A DNA stretch of 59,737 bases from Rhodospirillaceae bacterium (lineage in GTDB: Bacteria > Pseudomonadota > Alphaproteobacteria > Thalassobaculales > Thalassobaculaceae), in NCBI GenBank assembly GCA_018699735.1, contig JABIRP010000236.1, positions 1 through 59,737 on the forward strand, in the 5' to 3' direction. Shown here piece after piece: positions 42,468-51,726 of the stretch (position 1 is the stretch's first letter; every line of letters starts with the position of its first letter). The notes beneath the pieces are model-generated. The model ran no database searches and was not told the origin of the DNA. It was given only the letters and a program-made list of their open reading frames with translations. A program made the position numbers and the translations under genes.

Positions 42468-43641
42468 CCGCCAAAGTGCCGCTCATGCAATCGCGGTAGA
42501 GTCCCGCCAAATTCTCTGCGGTGACTGGGATTGGGTTGGTCGCCGACGGCGGATCAACTTCGGCCATGGCGGCGAACTTCTCGACGTATTGCTCCTCCAT
42601 GCCGATATCGGCCAGCGTGTGCGGTATGTCGGTGCTTTTGCGCAGATCCAGAACCCAGGTCATAACGCTGTCGAAAGACGGGTTCGGTAAGTCGAGATAG
42701 CGCGCCAGATCGGCCATGCGTCCCTCGATCGCCGAGCGGTTGAACTCCAGCACATAGGGCATGACGACGGCGTTGGTCAGCCCATGGTGCGAGCCGAGAA
42801 TAGCGCTACAGGGATGGCTGAGGCTGTGCATCGCGCCGAGGCCTTTCTGGAAAGACGTGGCGCCCATCGAGGAGGCGACCATCATATGCGCCCGAGCCTC
42901 AATATTGTTCCCGTCCGCGACCGCGGTTGGCAGCCAGTCGTGCACAAGCTTCATACCTTGCAGGGCGATTCCGTCCGCCATGGGATGGTAGAGCGGTGAG
43001 CAGAACGCCTCCAGATTGTGGCTGAGAGCATCCATGCCGACGGCTGCCGTCACAGGTGCCGGCAGGCCGACGGACAACTCCGGGTCTGCGATGACGATGG
43101 ATGGCAACATGCGCGGGTGGAAGATGATCTTCTTGGTGTGGTCGCGCTCGTCGGTGATGACCGAGGCGCGGCCCACTTCGGAGCCGGTACCCGACGTGGT
43201 TGGCACACCAACGATCGGCGCGATGCCATCGGCGTTTGCCCGGGTCCACCAGTCCTCGCGGTCCTCGAAATCCCACATCGGCCGGCTCTGCCCGACCATC
43301 AAGGCGATCGCCTTGCCGGTATCCATGCCGCTGCCGCCGCCGAACGCGATCACCCCGTCGTGGCCACCCGCTCGATAAGCCGTGATGCCGTCCTCGACAT
43401 TGGATGCAACCGGATTGCCCTGAACATCGGAATAGACTGCACATCCAAGTCCTGCCTCGGTACAGACCGAGACCGCACGCGCGACGATATCGAGATCGGC
43501 CAGTGCCCGGTCGGTGACCAGGAGGGGATTTTTCATGCCGAGCGCCTGGCAGGCCTCGGCCAGTTCCCGGATCCGGCCCGGCCCAAAACGGATTGCGGTC
43601 GGATAGCTCCAATTACCGGTGATATGCGAAGTGTCAGCCAT
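42457..43641 (-). CDS. Iron-containing alcohol dehydrogenase
   Basis: A 394-residue group III dehydrogenase. The NAD motif is FGGGSGMDTGKAIALM, and the metal ligands are an Asp and three His, in GMDALSHNLEAF, GLGAMHSLSHPCSA and SHHGLTNAVVMPYV. It oxidises or reduces alcohols, aldehydes or hydroxyacids; homologues include lactaldehyde, 1,3-propanediol and maleylacetate-type enzymes. It is preceded on the same strand by an MFS gene, 29 nt away, and both probably serve one uptake-and-oxidation unit. The exact substrate is unknown. Confidence 0.92.
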   Translation of the reverse strand: MADTSHITGNWSYPTAIRFGPGRIRELAEACQALGMKNPLLVTDRALADLDIVARAVSVCTEAGLGCAVYSDVQGNPVASNVEDGITAYRAGGHDGVIAFGGGSGMDTGKAIALMVGQSRPMWDFEDREDWWTRANADGIAPIVGVPTTSGTGSEVGRASVITDERDHTKKIIFHPRMLPSIVIADPELSVGLPAPVTAAVGMDALSHNLEAFCSPLYHPMADGIALQGMKLVHDWLPTAVADGNNIEARAHMMVASSMGATSFQKGLGAMHSLSHPCSAILGSHHGLTNAVVMPYVLEFNRSAIEGRMADLARYLDLPNPSFDSVMTWVLDLRKSTDIPHTLADIGMEEQYVEKFAAMAEVDPPSATNPIPVTAENLAGLYRDCMSGTLAASG

Positions 43642-43670
43642 CAGATAAATCCCATCAGCTCAAGTGTGTT

Positions 43671-44924
43671 TCAGTCCGATCCGGCAGCAGTGGCAATTGC
43701 CTCATCGGCCGGTTCCGCCTCTAGCCAGATCAATGTCGAGATCGCCATCAGGTTCACGATGTTAAAGCCAACGCCGATGATGAATGCGACGGTGTAGAGA
43801 CCCGTCAAATCGAAAACCAGGCCGCCCATCCAACCACCGAGCGCCATGCCGAAAGTGCCGAACATGAAGACCACGCCCATGCGCCAACCGGCCTGCGCAG
43901 TCGGCAGCAACTCCCTTACCGCTAACGCATAGCCGGGCACGATGCCGCCGAACACGAGGCCATATACGCCTGAGACGACGTAGAGCCCGAAGAGGCTGTC
44001 GACGACCGCGTATAGGCTTAGCACCAACGCCTGTAGGGCGGCCCCGATGAGGATCGTGCGCAATCCGCCGATGCGGTCAGAGACAAAGCCGAACCCGAGG
44101 CGACTGATGAACGCGGCGGCGAGCAACAGCGACAGCATTTCCGCACCGCGATCCGCACCGAAGCCGAGATCGCTGCAATACGCAACGATATGCACCATCG
44201 GCATGGCCATGGCGACGCAGCAGCCGACGATGGCGATGCAAAGCAATCCGGTCAGAATATTCGGCGACCATCGTAGGTGGCCCACTGCGGCAACACCGTA
44301 GGTCATCGGCCCGCGCGTCGACCCTTCGACCGGCGGCGGCCGGCGCAGTACCAGCACCATCGGCAGCATGACCAGCATCGCCGCGATGCCATAGTACATG
44401 TAGGTCAACCGCCAGCCGATCGTGGCGACACCGTGATTGAAAATCATCGGCCAGAGTGCGCCCGAGATCCCTTGGCCGCTGGCGATCACGGCGACGGCCA
44501 ATCCGCGACGGCGGTCGAACCAGCGGGTTATGTTGGTCAGGAGTGGTGAGAAAGCTGACCCGGTTCCGAGCAATCCGAGCAAAACGAAACAGGTGCCGAG
44601 CAGCATCCACTTCGAATTGGCCTGGCTGGCCAGGATGGCGCCCAGCCCGACCATCAACGCGCCCATCAGTGTCGGCTGCCAGATGCCGCGACGATCAGCC
44701 CAGTGGCCCATTAGCACACCGCCAAATCCAGCTCCCAGCTTCAGCGAGGAATAGGCCATCGACGGAACCCAGCGCGGCCAATCGAACTCGGCGGCGACCG
44801 GCTTCAATGACACGATGAGCAGATGCGCGACACCATAGGCCGCCGTGATGAAGACGAAAGACGCTGCGACCACCGCCCAGCCATAGGGCGTTTCCACGCT
44901 GTCGCTCGCGTGATCTCGTGACAT
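43671..44924 (-). CDS. MFS transporter, monocarboxylate/oxalate type
   Basis: A 417-residue, 12-helix major facilitator. GFGGVLMGHWADRRGIWQPTLMG is the loop 2-3 signature, and ITRWFDRRRGLAVAVIASGQGISGALWP is typical of the oxalate:formate antiporter-like and monocarboxylate group. The second half repeats with GFVSDRIGGLRTIL. It lies directly upstream of an iron-type alcohol dehydrogenase on the same strand, suggesting import of a hydroxyacid or alcohol that the dehydrogenase acts on. This link is inference. Confidence 0.88.
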   Translation of the reverse strand: MSRDHASDSVETPYGWAVVAASFVFITAAYGVAHLLIVSLKPVAAEFDWPRWVPSMAYSSLKLGAGFGGVLMGHWADRRGIWQPTLMGALMVGLGAILASQANSKWMLLGTCFVLLGLLGTGSAFSPLLTNITRWFDRRRGLAVAVIASGQGISGALWPMIFNHGVATIGWRLTYMYYGIAAMLVMLPMVLVLRRPPPVEGSTRGPMTYGVAAVGHLRWSPNILTGLLCIAIVGCCVAMAMPMVHIVAYCSDLGFGADRGAEMLSLLLAAAFISRLGFGFVSDRIGGLRTILIGAALQALVLSLYAVVDSLFGLYVVSGVYGLVFGGIVPGYALAVRELLPTAQAGWRMGVVFMFGTFGMALGGWMGGLVFDLTGLYTVAFIIGVGFNIVNLMAISTLIWLEAEPADEAIATAAGSD

Positions 44925-44999
44925 TCGCCGCCTCGTGGATAAGAAATTAGAAACGCGTCAGACCTTGTGTACCCGGTTGGCAGACCCGGTCAAGCCCGG

Positions 45000-46313
45000 T
45001 TAAGCGCGGTCGATCAAATGCAGGAATGCCCCGGTAACCGAACCTCGCCTGAGGCCGTGATCCCCGAGGTCTCGCCCGCTTGCGTCATGAGCCCGCAATA
45101 AGGGCTCGTCCGCACCGGTCTCGATCTCGCTCGCATAGTGGAATTCGTGGCCGCGAAAGCCGGAACCGGCCGACCCAAGGACCGTGTTGCCCAACAATTC
45201 CGCCCGCCGGTAGCCGAGGGTCATTTGAGGTTCGGCAAAGCTGGTTGTGAGCGAAAGCAAGCCGGCCATTGCATGTCGAACGCCATCGCCATCAATCAAT
45301 CCGTCGCCCAGCACCATGTAGCCGCCGCATTCGCCATGAATGGGACATCCAGCGTCAGCCATTTCGCGGAGCCGAACGAGCATCTTGGTATTGGCGGCAA
45401 TCGTGCCAGCGTGCAGTTCGGGATATCCGCCAGGCAGATAGACAGCATCGGCTGCGACGTCCGGGGCTTCACCTGCCAGTGGCGAGAACGTCAGAATTTC
45501 CGCACCGGCGGCACGCCAATCTTCCAGGATGTGGGGATAGACGAAGGCGAAAGCCTGGTCTCGGGCCACAGCGATGCGTTGCCCCAAAGGCGGAATTGAA
45601 ACAGTTGAACCTCTAGATTTGGCGTGCGCGGGTTTCGCTAATGAATGCAGAAGATCAAGATCCAGGCCTTCGGAAACCAGATCCGCAGCAGTGTCTATAA
45701 AGCTTTCAAGCGCGCGGTGTTCTTCTGCCAGGACCAGACCCAGATGCCGGCTCGGAAGCGTTATGGTCTTGGCGCGACGGATTGCCCCCAGCACAGGAAT
45801 GCCGAGAGGTTCGAGTGCCGCTTGTAGCATCTCACGATGGCGCTCGCTGCCAACCCGATTGAGCACCACCGCCGCCAGCCTCACATCGGACCGATGCTGC
45901 TGGAACCCAGCCACCAAGGCCGCCACCGATTGCGCCTGCCGGGCACAATCGACGACCAGAACCACCGGCCAGCCCGTCGACGCGGCGAGCCCGGCGGTGG
46001 AGCCGTCATCACCGGCACCGGGTTTGGCAGCGCCATCGAACAAGCCCATCACCCCCTCGGTGATGATGATCTCGCCATCCAGTGCCCCGATCTGGCGCGC
46101 CAATGTTTCCGGCCGCATGGCCCAACCGTCTAGCGTGCGACAGGCTTGGCCCGAAGCGGCGGTATGAAATCCGGGGTCGATATAGTCCGGCCCGACCTTG
46201 GCTGAGGCAACAGCGAGGCCTCGCCGTGAAAGGGCGCGCAGCAAGCCGAGGGTAATTGTAGTCTTGCCCGACCCGGATGCCGGCGCCGCTATGATGAGGC
46301 CGGGCGCTGTCAT
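45000..46313 (-). CDS. cobB: Cobyrinic/hydrogenobyrinic acid a,c-diamide synthase
   Basis: A 437-residue glutamine amidotransferase. It amidates the a and c side chains of (hydrogeno)byrinic acid using ATP and glutamine. The P-loop ASGSGKTTITLGLLRAL is at the N-terminus, and the DethioBiotin-synthase-like domain is followed by a class I GATase domain with the nucleophile Cys in HGECGGYMVLGDG and the closing GFRGHEFHYAS. The length fits CobB/CbiA. It overlaps the cobA stop by 1 nt (TAATG), so the two form a pair, divergent from cbiD. Confidence 0.94.
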   Translation of the reverse strand: MTAPGLIIAAPASGSGKTTITLGLLRALSRRGLAVASAKVGPDYIDPGFHTAASGQACRTLDGWAMRPETLARQIGALDGEIIITEGVMGLFDGAAKPGAGDDGSTAGLAASTGWPVVLVVDCARQAQSVAALVAGFQQHRSDVRLAAVVLNRVGSERHREMLQAALEPLGIPVLGAIRRAKTITLPSRHLGLVLAEEHRALESFIDTAADLVSEGLDLDLLHSLAKPAHAKSRGSTVSIPPLGQRIAVARDQAFAFVYPHILEDWRAAGAEILTFSPLAGEAPDVAADAVYLPGGYPELHAGTIAANTKMLVRLREMADAGCPIHGECGGYMVLGDGLIDGDGVRHAMAGLLSLTTSFAEPQMTLGYRRAELLGNTVLGSAGSGFRGHEFHYASEIETGADEPLLRAHDASGRDLGDHGLRRGSVTGAFLHLIDRA

Positions 46314-47146
46314 TAATCGCTCGACTTGAACGGAGTGGCAAGGGGGTCAGGGTTGAGCGCTCGTCCATCCAGAGCACTGAGCCAGTCGAGTCCTTCTCGC
46401 AAACGCACCACCTCTCCGAGCACCACCAGAGCCGGTGGCTGAATTCCCGCTTCGGCTACATCGTCGATGCAGTCCCCGAGCGTTGTGACAAGCACCTGTT
46501 GGTCCTGGGTCGTCGCCTGTCGGACCACCGCGAGGGGTTCCTCTGGCCGCCGGCCGCCGGACAGCAATCTGGCGCGGATCTCGCTCAGGTGCTTCAAAGC
46601 CATATACAGCACCAATACCTGTGATCCACGCGCCAGCGCCTCCCAGTCGATACCGGCGATCTCGCCACTGGCGTCATGCCCGGTAACCAAGGTGACAATG
46701 TGGTTGGTATCACGGTGGGTCGCCGGAATGCCGGCGTAGGCCAACCCGCCTATGCCGGCGGTTATGCCTGGGACGATACGAAACGGGATGCCGGCTGCGA
46801 CCAGTCCGAGCGCCTCCTCGCCACCGCGCCCGAAGACGAACGGGTCACCGCCCTTAAGACGCAACACGCGTTTGCCCTCACGCGCGAGCTGGATCAGACG
46901 CAGAGTAATGTCAGCTTGTTTCGGCGACGGGGTACCACCGCGTTTGCCGGCAGACTCAAGCGTGGTTTCGCCTGGCGTTAAATCCAACACGCTTTGGCTG
47001 ACCAGCGCGTCATAGACGATGACGTCGGCGCGTTGGATCGCTTCGGCCGCATGCAGGGTCAACAGCCCGGGGTCACCCGGACCGGCACCGACCAACCAGA
47101 CCGAGCCTGGCTCGAACTCTGGAAATTTGAAAGCGGGTTTGCTCAT
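46313..47146 (-). CDS. cobA: Uroporphyrinogen-III C-methyltransferase
   Basis: A 277-residue SAM-dependent methyltransferase producing precorrin-2, the entry to cobalamin and siroheme. VWLVGAGPGDPGLLTLHAAEAIQRADVIVYDALVS is the P-loop-like SUMT start, ESAGKRGGTPSPKQADI and RLKGGDPFVFGRGGEEA are the second signatures, and GITAGIGGLAYAGIPATHR the third. The ATG at 47146 matches the normal family start; the open frame extends further upstream, but those 59 residues look unrelated. There is no CysG N-terminal part. It lies upstream of cobB. Confidence 0.95.
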   Translation of the reverse strand: MSKPAFKFPEFEPGSVWLVGAGPGDPGLLTLHAAEAIQRADVIVYDALVSQSVLDLTPGETTLESAGKRGGTPSPKQADITLRLIQLAREGKRVLRLKGGDPFVFGRGGEEALGLVAAGIPFRIVPGITAGIGGLAYAGIPATHRDTNHIVTLVTGHDASGEIAGIDWEALARGSQVLVLYMALKHLSEIRARLLSGGRRPEEPLAVVRQATTQDQQVLVTTLGDCIDDVAEAGIQPPALVVLGEVVRLREGLDWLSALDGRALNPDPLATPFKSSD

Positions 47147-47230
47147 AGGTCGGGTATTTAGCGCGCATACTCTGATCTGCATAGTCGGCATACGCTGGCC
47201 ATGATGTGACCATGGGCCGTATAAAGCGGA

Positions 47231-48334
47231 ATGACACGCAAACCTGCACGCAAACCTGAAGGAACGCTTCGTTACGGCTGGACCACCGGCGCCTGTGCCA
47301 CGGCGGCGGCGAAGGCGGCGCATATTGCGTTGACCACGGGAGCATTCCCCGATCCGGTCGAGATCACCCTACCGAGAGGCCAGCGCCCGACCTTCGCGCT
47401 TGCGCGAGAGCGGCTCAGCGACGCCGCCGCGATGGCTGGTATCATCAAGGATGCGGGCGATGACCCGGACGTCACCCACGGCGCATTGGTCGTCGCGACC
47501 GTGCGTTTGGTCGCACCGGGGTCAGGCATAACTCTCCTCGCTGGCGAGGGGGTTGGGACTGTGACCAAGCCCGGACTGCCGGTCGCTGTCGGCGAGCCGG
47601 CGATCAATCCGGTGCCACGCCAAATGATCCGTCAGGCAATCGAGGAAAGCGTGGCCGAACACGGCGGTTCATCGGATGTGGTGGTCGAAATCTCGATCCC
47701 CGGCGGCGAAGCGCTGGCGGCCAAGACCTGGAACCCGAGGCTGGGTATTCTGGGCGGGCTCTCAATCCTGGGCACCACCGGGATCGTCGTGCCATTTTCC
47801 TGCTCTGCTTGGATCCATTCGATCCACCGCGGTATCGACGTCGCTCGGGCGACCGGGCTGGGCCACGTGGCTGCCAGTACCGGCTCAACCTCGGAGGCTG
47901 CTGTCGCGCGTCTGTATGGGTTGGATGACAGCGCACTTCTCGATATGGGCGATTTTGCCGGCGGATTGCTCAAGTACTTGCGCGACCACCCGGTTGCCAG
48001 GCTCACCATTGCTGGCGGGTTCGGAAAACTCGCCAAACTGGCCCAGGGCAGCCTGGATCTGCATTCCGGGCGCAGTCAGGTGGATTTTGATTGGCTCGGC
48101 CTGCGGTTATCGGACCTCGGCGCTGAGGCTGCCATCATCGAGGCGGCGCGCGGCGCCAACACGGCGAACGAGGTGCTTGGTCTGTCACAAGCACAAAGTC
48201 TGGAGCTGGCAAGCGCCATAGCAACCGAAGCAAGGGATAAGGCAGTCGCGACTCTTTCCGGCGCGGAAGTCGATGTCGAGGTTTTGGTTTTTGATCGTGA
48301 AGGCGGTCTGGTGGGGAGAGCCGATGGCTGGTAA
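47231..48334 (+). CDS. cbiD: Cobalt-precorrin-5B C1-methyltransferase
   Basis: A 367-residue enzyme that methylates C-1 of precorrin-5 in corrin ring formation. LRYGWTTGACATAAAKAAHIAL is the CbiD start, ITLPRGQRPTFALARERL follows, and the central TGIVVPFSCSAWIHSIHRGIDVARATG is diagnostic. The use of CbiD instead of CobF is found in mixed pathways of alphaproteobacteria. It is divergent from cobA with 84 bp between; I see no B12 riboswitch there. The stop overlaps the cobK start by 11 nt. Confidence 0.93.
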   Translation: MTRKPARKPEGTLRYGWTTGACATAAAKAAHIALTTGAFPDPVEITLPRGQRPTFALARERLSDAAAMAGIIKDAGDDPDVTHGALVVATVRLVAPGSGITLLAGEGVGTVTKPGLPVAVGEPAINPVPRQMIRQAIEESVAEHGGSSDVVVEISIPGGEALAAKTWNPRLGILGGLSILGTTGIVVPFSCSAWIHSIHRGIDVARATGLGHVAASTGSTSEAAVARLYGLDDSALLDMGDFAGGLLKYLRDHPVARLTIAGGFGKLAKLAQGSLDLHSGRSQVDFDWLGLRLSDLGAEAAIIEAARGANTANEVLGLSQAQSLELASAIATEARDKAVATLSGAEVDVEVLVFDREGGLVGRADGW

Positions 48335-49103
48335 GCGGGTCCTGATCCTCGGGGGCACTGCGGAAGCGAACGAATTGGCGGGCCGACTTGCTGAAATAGG
48401 CGACTGCCACCCGGTTCTATCGCTCGCTGGCCGCACTCGCCAACCGCGGCGCCCGGACGTCGAATTCCGAACCGGCGGCTTCGGTGGGAGCGATGGGCTG
48501 GCGACCTATCTCCGCGATGAAGCTTTCGCCGCATTGATCGATGCCACGCATCCCTTCGCCGGGCAAATCACCGCGAATGCCCATGCGGCTGCAGCCGAAA
48601 CCGGGGTTCCGTATTTTCGTCTGCTCCGGCCGGGGTGGGTTGAAGCCAAAGGTGATCATTGGATACGCGTGGCCGACGCGGTCAGCGGTGCGGAAGCGCT
48701 GACGGCACTCCGGCTCCCGGCGGATGCGATTGTGTTCCTCGCCCTCGGTCACCGCGACCTGGAGCCATTCGCCGCGATGAACGGGCTGCGGGTTTTGTTG
48801 CGCGGTGTCGAGCCGGTCGTACCTCCTGCCGGATTTTTTGCCTGTGAGACGTTAATAGCGCGGGGGCCGTTTTCGGAGACAGAAGAACTCGATCTATTGT
48901 CTGACAAGTCCGTCGGCTGCATCGTCGCCCGCGACAGTGGCGGTGCCAGTGGCTACGCTAAACTCAAGGCAGCGCGAAGACTCGATCTGCCGGTAATTCT
49001 GATCGACTGCCCACGGGATACATCGCCCGGCAGTGCTGTCGAAAGTGTCGAGGCGGCAATCGTCCGACTGCGAAACAAGCTTGTTGATAAAGGCCGATCA
49101 TGA
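48324..49103 (+). CDS. cobK: Precorrin-6A reductase
   Basis: A 259-residue NADPH-dependent reductase of precorrin-6A in the aerobic cobalamin route. KRVLILGGTAEANELAGRLAE is the CobK/CbiJ N-terminus. LIDATHPFAGQITANAHAAAAETGVPYFRLLRPGW is the signature, and RDSGGASGYAKLKAA near the end binds the nucleotide. GGGGAGAG lies just before the ATG at 48324. It overlaps cbiD at the start and a FAD oxidoreductase (ATGA, 4 nt) at the end, so all three are one transcription unit. Other corrin genes must lie elsewhere. Confidence 0.94.
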   Translation: MAGKRVLILGGTAEANELAGRLAEIGDCHPVLSLAGRTRQPRRPDVEFRTGGFGGSDGLATYLRDEAFAALIDATHPFAGQITANAHAAAAETGVPYFRLLRPGWVEAKGDHWIRVADAVSGAEALTALRLPADAIVFLALGHRDLEPFAAMNGLRVLLRGVEPVVPPAGFFACETLIARGPFSETEELDLLSDKSVGCIVARDSGGASGYAKLKAARRLDLPVILIDCPRDTSPGSAVESVEAAIVRLRNKLVDKGRS

Positions 49104-50413
49104 CTGTGAGACCAGGCGACTTTCCAACCGACGGCCACGGTTGGGCTGAGTTACTGCCGGAGCGTCGCGCCAGCCGATCTTTGTCCGGATCGCATCGCGT
49201 GGATTGGACCGTCATCGGCGCCGGCGTGACCGGCCTCGCCAGCGCCCACCGTCTGGCGGAATTGCATCCCGACAAATCGATCCTGCTGCTCGATGCTCGA
49301 CAGGTCGGACAGGGCGCCTCTGGTCGAAACTCCGGCTTCGCCGTTGCCGTCAGTCATTTCGGCGGTGGGTTCAAGCCGGATCAGGCGAATACCTATCGCC
49401 GGGTCAATCGCATCAACCAGGCCGGGCTCGACCAACTCCGAAAGCGGGTCTCGGCATCGGCAATTGACTGTCAATGGCAGGAAGACGGGTTTTACCACAC
49501 TGCGGCGGGCCAGCAGGCAATTCGGGAATATGGAAATTTCCGCACATATCTTGAGGCAATGGAGATCGAACACACGCCCCTTGATGCTTCGGGCCTGAGA
49601 GAGCGGCTGGGGACCGATCTTTACCAAACCGGCGTTCATGTCCGGAAAGGCGCGCTACTCCAGCCGGCGGCTCTGGTTCGTGGCCTAGCGGACAGCCTGC
49701 CGCCCAATGCCAAATTGCATGAGACGAGCCCGGTGCTACGGGTCGATCGCGGCACCCCATTGGTTCTGGGTCTTGAGACTGGCGAAGTTCGTACCGACAA
49801 ACTCATCGTGGCGACCAATTACGAGGCGCCCAAACTGGGGTATTTGCGCCGCAGGGTGATCGGCAGCACCTTGTCCGGCAGTTTCACTCGGGCCTTGAGC
49901 GACGACGAACTGGAGAGCCTTGGCAGCGCGCGGGCATGGGGCGTTCTCTCATTGCACGGCGGTGGCGCAACGGTACGGCTGACAGAAGATCGCAGGCTCT
50001 GCCTACGCAACGCGGCGGAATATCACGGCGGCGCCCTGCTCTCGGATAACCGGCTTGCGCTGCGCCAATCGATCCATCGGGCTGGGTTCGAGAAACGGTT
50101 CCCGAATCTGGCACATGTCCCCTTCGAGTATGCCTGGTCCGGGGTCGAGGGGATCAGTCGCAACGACACAAATTTTTTCGGACAGCAGCGCGAAAATATC
50201 TATCTCGCAGGCGGCTACAACGGATCTGGAGTTAGCCGGGGAACCGCGTTTGGTATGGCGTTGGCGGAGTATGCCAGCGGCGGACAGTCATCCTTAATTG
50301 ACGACTGCCTGGCTTCGGCACCCGGTGCCTGGATACCGCCGAGACCGTTCCTCGATATCGGTGCGTTTTTCACAGTGCGGTCACGGTTCCGGGGTGTAGG
50401 TTTGGACCGGTAG
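49100..50413 (+). CDS. FAD-dependent amine/amino-acid oxidoreductase (DAO family)
   Basis: A 437-residue flavoprotein of the glycine/D-amino-acid oxidase superfamily. WTVIGAGVTGLASAHRLAEL binds FAD, GQGASGRNSGFAVAVSHFGG is typical of gamma-glutamylputrescine oxidase-type (PuuB/OrdL) proteins, and ENIYLAGGYNGSGVSRGTAFG ends the FAD site. It starts on the ATGA that ends cobK, so it is translationally coupled to the cobalamin genes, which is not a known arrangement. The substrate is probably an amine or N-substituted amino acid. It may simply be a passenger gene. Confidence 0.88.
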   Translation: MTVRPGDFPTDGHGWAELLPERRASRSLSGSHRVDWTVIGAGVTGLASAHRLAELHPDKSILLLDARQVGQGASGRNSGFAVAVSHFGGGFKPDQANTYRRVNRINQAGLDQLRKRVSASAIDCQWQEDGFYHTAAGQQAIREYGNFRTYLEAMEIEHTPLDASGLRERLGTDLYQTGVHVRKGALLQPAALVRGLADSLPPNAKLHETSPVLRVDRGTPLVLGLETGEVRTDKLIVATNYEAPKLGYLRRRVIGSTLSGSFTRALSDDELESLGSARAWGVLSLHGGGATVRLTEDRRLCLRNAAEYHGGALLSDNRLALRQSIHRAGFEKRFPNLAHVPFEYAWSGVEGISRNDTNFFGQQRENIYLAGGYNGSGVSRGTAFGMALAEYASGGQSSLIDDCLASAPGAWIPPRPFLDIGAFFTVRSRFRGVGLDR

Positions 50414-50454
50414 GATCAATTCGGCCCCTAAGGGTCCAATCGGAGAGCTGTTGC

Positions 50455-51642
50455 ATGTCAGGGTGGATGATGTTTCGAGGACCTGGGTTCCGACAATTTT
50501 TCCCTCTCGCGACTGTATTCGCCGCTATCGCCATGGTGCCTTGGCTGGCGTTGTTAGCCGGGTGGGATCTCGATTTCGGGTCAGATGAGATTCCCAGCGC
50601 CATGCGACATGGGCATGAAATGCTGTTCGGCTATGTGCCCGCGGTAATCGCTGGGTTTTTGCTAACGGCCGTGCCGAATTGGACCGGTACCCAGCCATTG
50701 GATGGGCGGCCGCTCTTGCTGCTGGTAGTTCTATGGTTGGCGGGACGCGCTTCGATTTGGTTCGGTGGCGATTGGCCATTTCTTTTGGTTATGTTGGTCG
50801 ACATCTTGTTTCTGCCAGCACTCCTGGTCGCCGTGGCAACGCCGCTAATTCGGGCGAAGGCCCGCCGGCAATTGGTTATCGCCATCCCGATCCTCGGCCT
50901 GGCGGCCGCCAATCTCATGACCCATTTGGATTTCGGTGGTTGGTTCGAAGGCCTGGCCGGTCCAGGCCTCTTGCTCGGAGCGGACCTGATCCTCTTCCTG
51001 ATCGCGGTCATCGGCGGCCGGATCGTTCCGGCCTTCACCGGCAATGCGCTCAAGGCGGCTGGAGAAACCCGCCTGCCGACAACGCCCGGATGGCTCGACA
51101 AATCGTCCTTGGCCCTCTTAGCGGCCGCGATAATTGCCGAATTTGCAGCACCGGAAACACTGTTGAGCGGCTCAATCATAGCCGTGGCGGCGATCGCTCA
51201 TGCCGCACGCATGGCCGGGTGGCGGACACACCGTACGCTCTCCTCGCCGATCCTTTGGGTGTTGCATTTAGGGTATGCTTGGGTCGTGATTGCTTTGGCG
51301 CTCAAAGCGGCTGCGCATCTTGGTCTGGGGGTTGAAATATCGGTCGCCCTGCACGCCATCACGGTCGGCGCTGTCGGCACCATGACAATCGCTGTCATGA
51401 CGCGGGCAACGCTTGGTCATTCCGGGCGGCCCATCGTCGCGGGACCTAGCCTTACAACGGCCTATATTCTTATAACGTTGGCTGCTTTGTTTCGGGTAGC
51501 CGGCCCAGCCGTAATGCCTGACAGTTCGGTCCTAACGCTTCAATTCGCAGCGGCCTCTTGGACATTGGCTTACCTTATAGTCGCAATTGTGTTTTGGATG
51601 ATCCTGAGCACTAAATTGATCAAGACTCATGATAAATCATGA
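50455..51642 (+). CDS. NnrS family membrane protein
   Basis: A 395-residue polytopic protein with about twelve hydrophobic helices. FRGPGFRQFFPLAT and SAMRHGHEMLFGYVPAVIAGFLLTAVPNWTG are NnrS signatures, including the conserved His of the proposed heme/copper site. NnrS proteins protect against nitrosative stress and often accompany denitrification genes, but none are in this window. The ATG at 50455 lies 41 nt after the DAO gene on the same strand. Confidence 0.92.
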   Translation: MSGWMMFRGPGFRQFFPLATVFAAIAMVPWLALLAGWDLDFGSDEIPSAMRHGHEMLFGYVPAVIAGFLLTAVPNWTGTQPLDGRPLLLLVVLWLAGRASIWFGGDWPFLLVMLVDILFLPALLVAVATPLIRAKARRQLVIAIPILGLAAANLMTHLDFGGWFEGLAGPGLLLGADLILFLIAVIGGRIVPAFTGNALKAAGETRLPTTPGWLDKSSLALLAAAIIAEFAAPETLLSGSIIAVAAIAHAARMAGWRTHRTLSSPILWVLHLGYAWVVIALALKAAAHLGLGVEISVALHAITVGAVGTMTIAVMTRATLGHSGRPIVAGPSLTTAYILITLAALFRVAGPAVMPDSSVLTLQFAAASWTLAYLIVAIVFWMILSTKLIKTHDKS

Positions 51643-51726
51643 ACGCACGAGAAGTGACTATATGTTCCTCGCCAAACCCCAGAGCCGGCTTTAGTCTGAG
51701 CAGAAAATGGCCAGGAGTTCTAAAGA

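Noticed and set aside
47147-47230. Possible cobalamin riboswitch between the divergent cob genes
   Set aside because: The gap is only 84 bp, too short for the aptamer, and I see no B12-box-like sequence.
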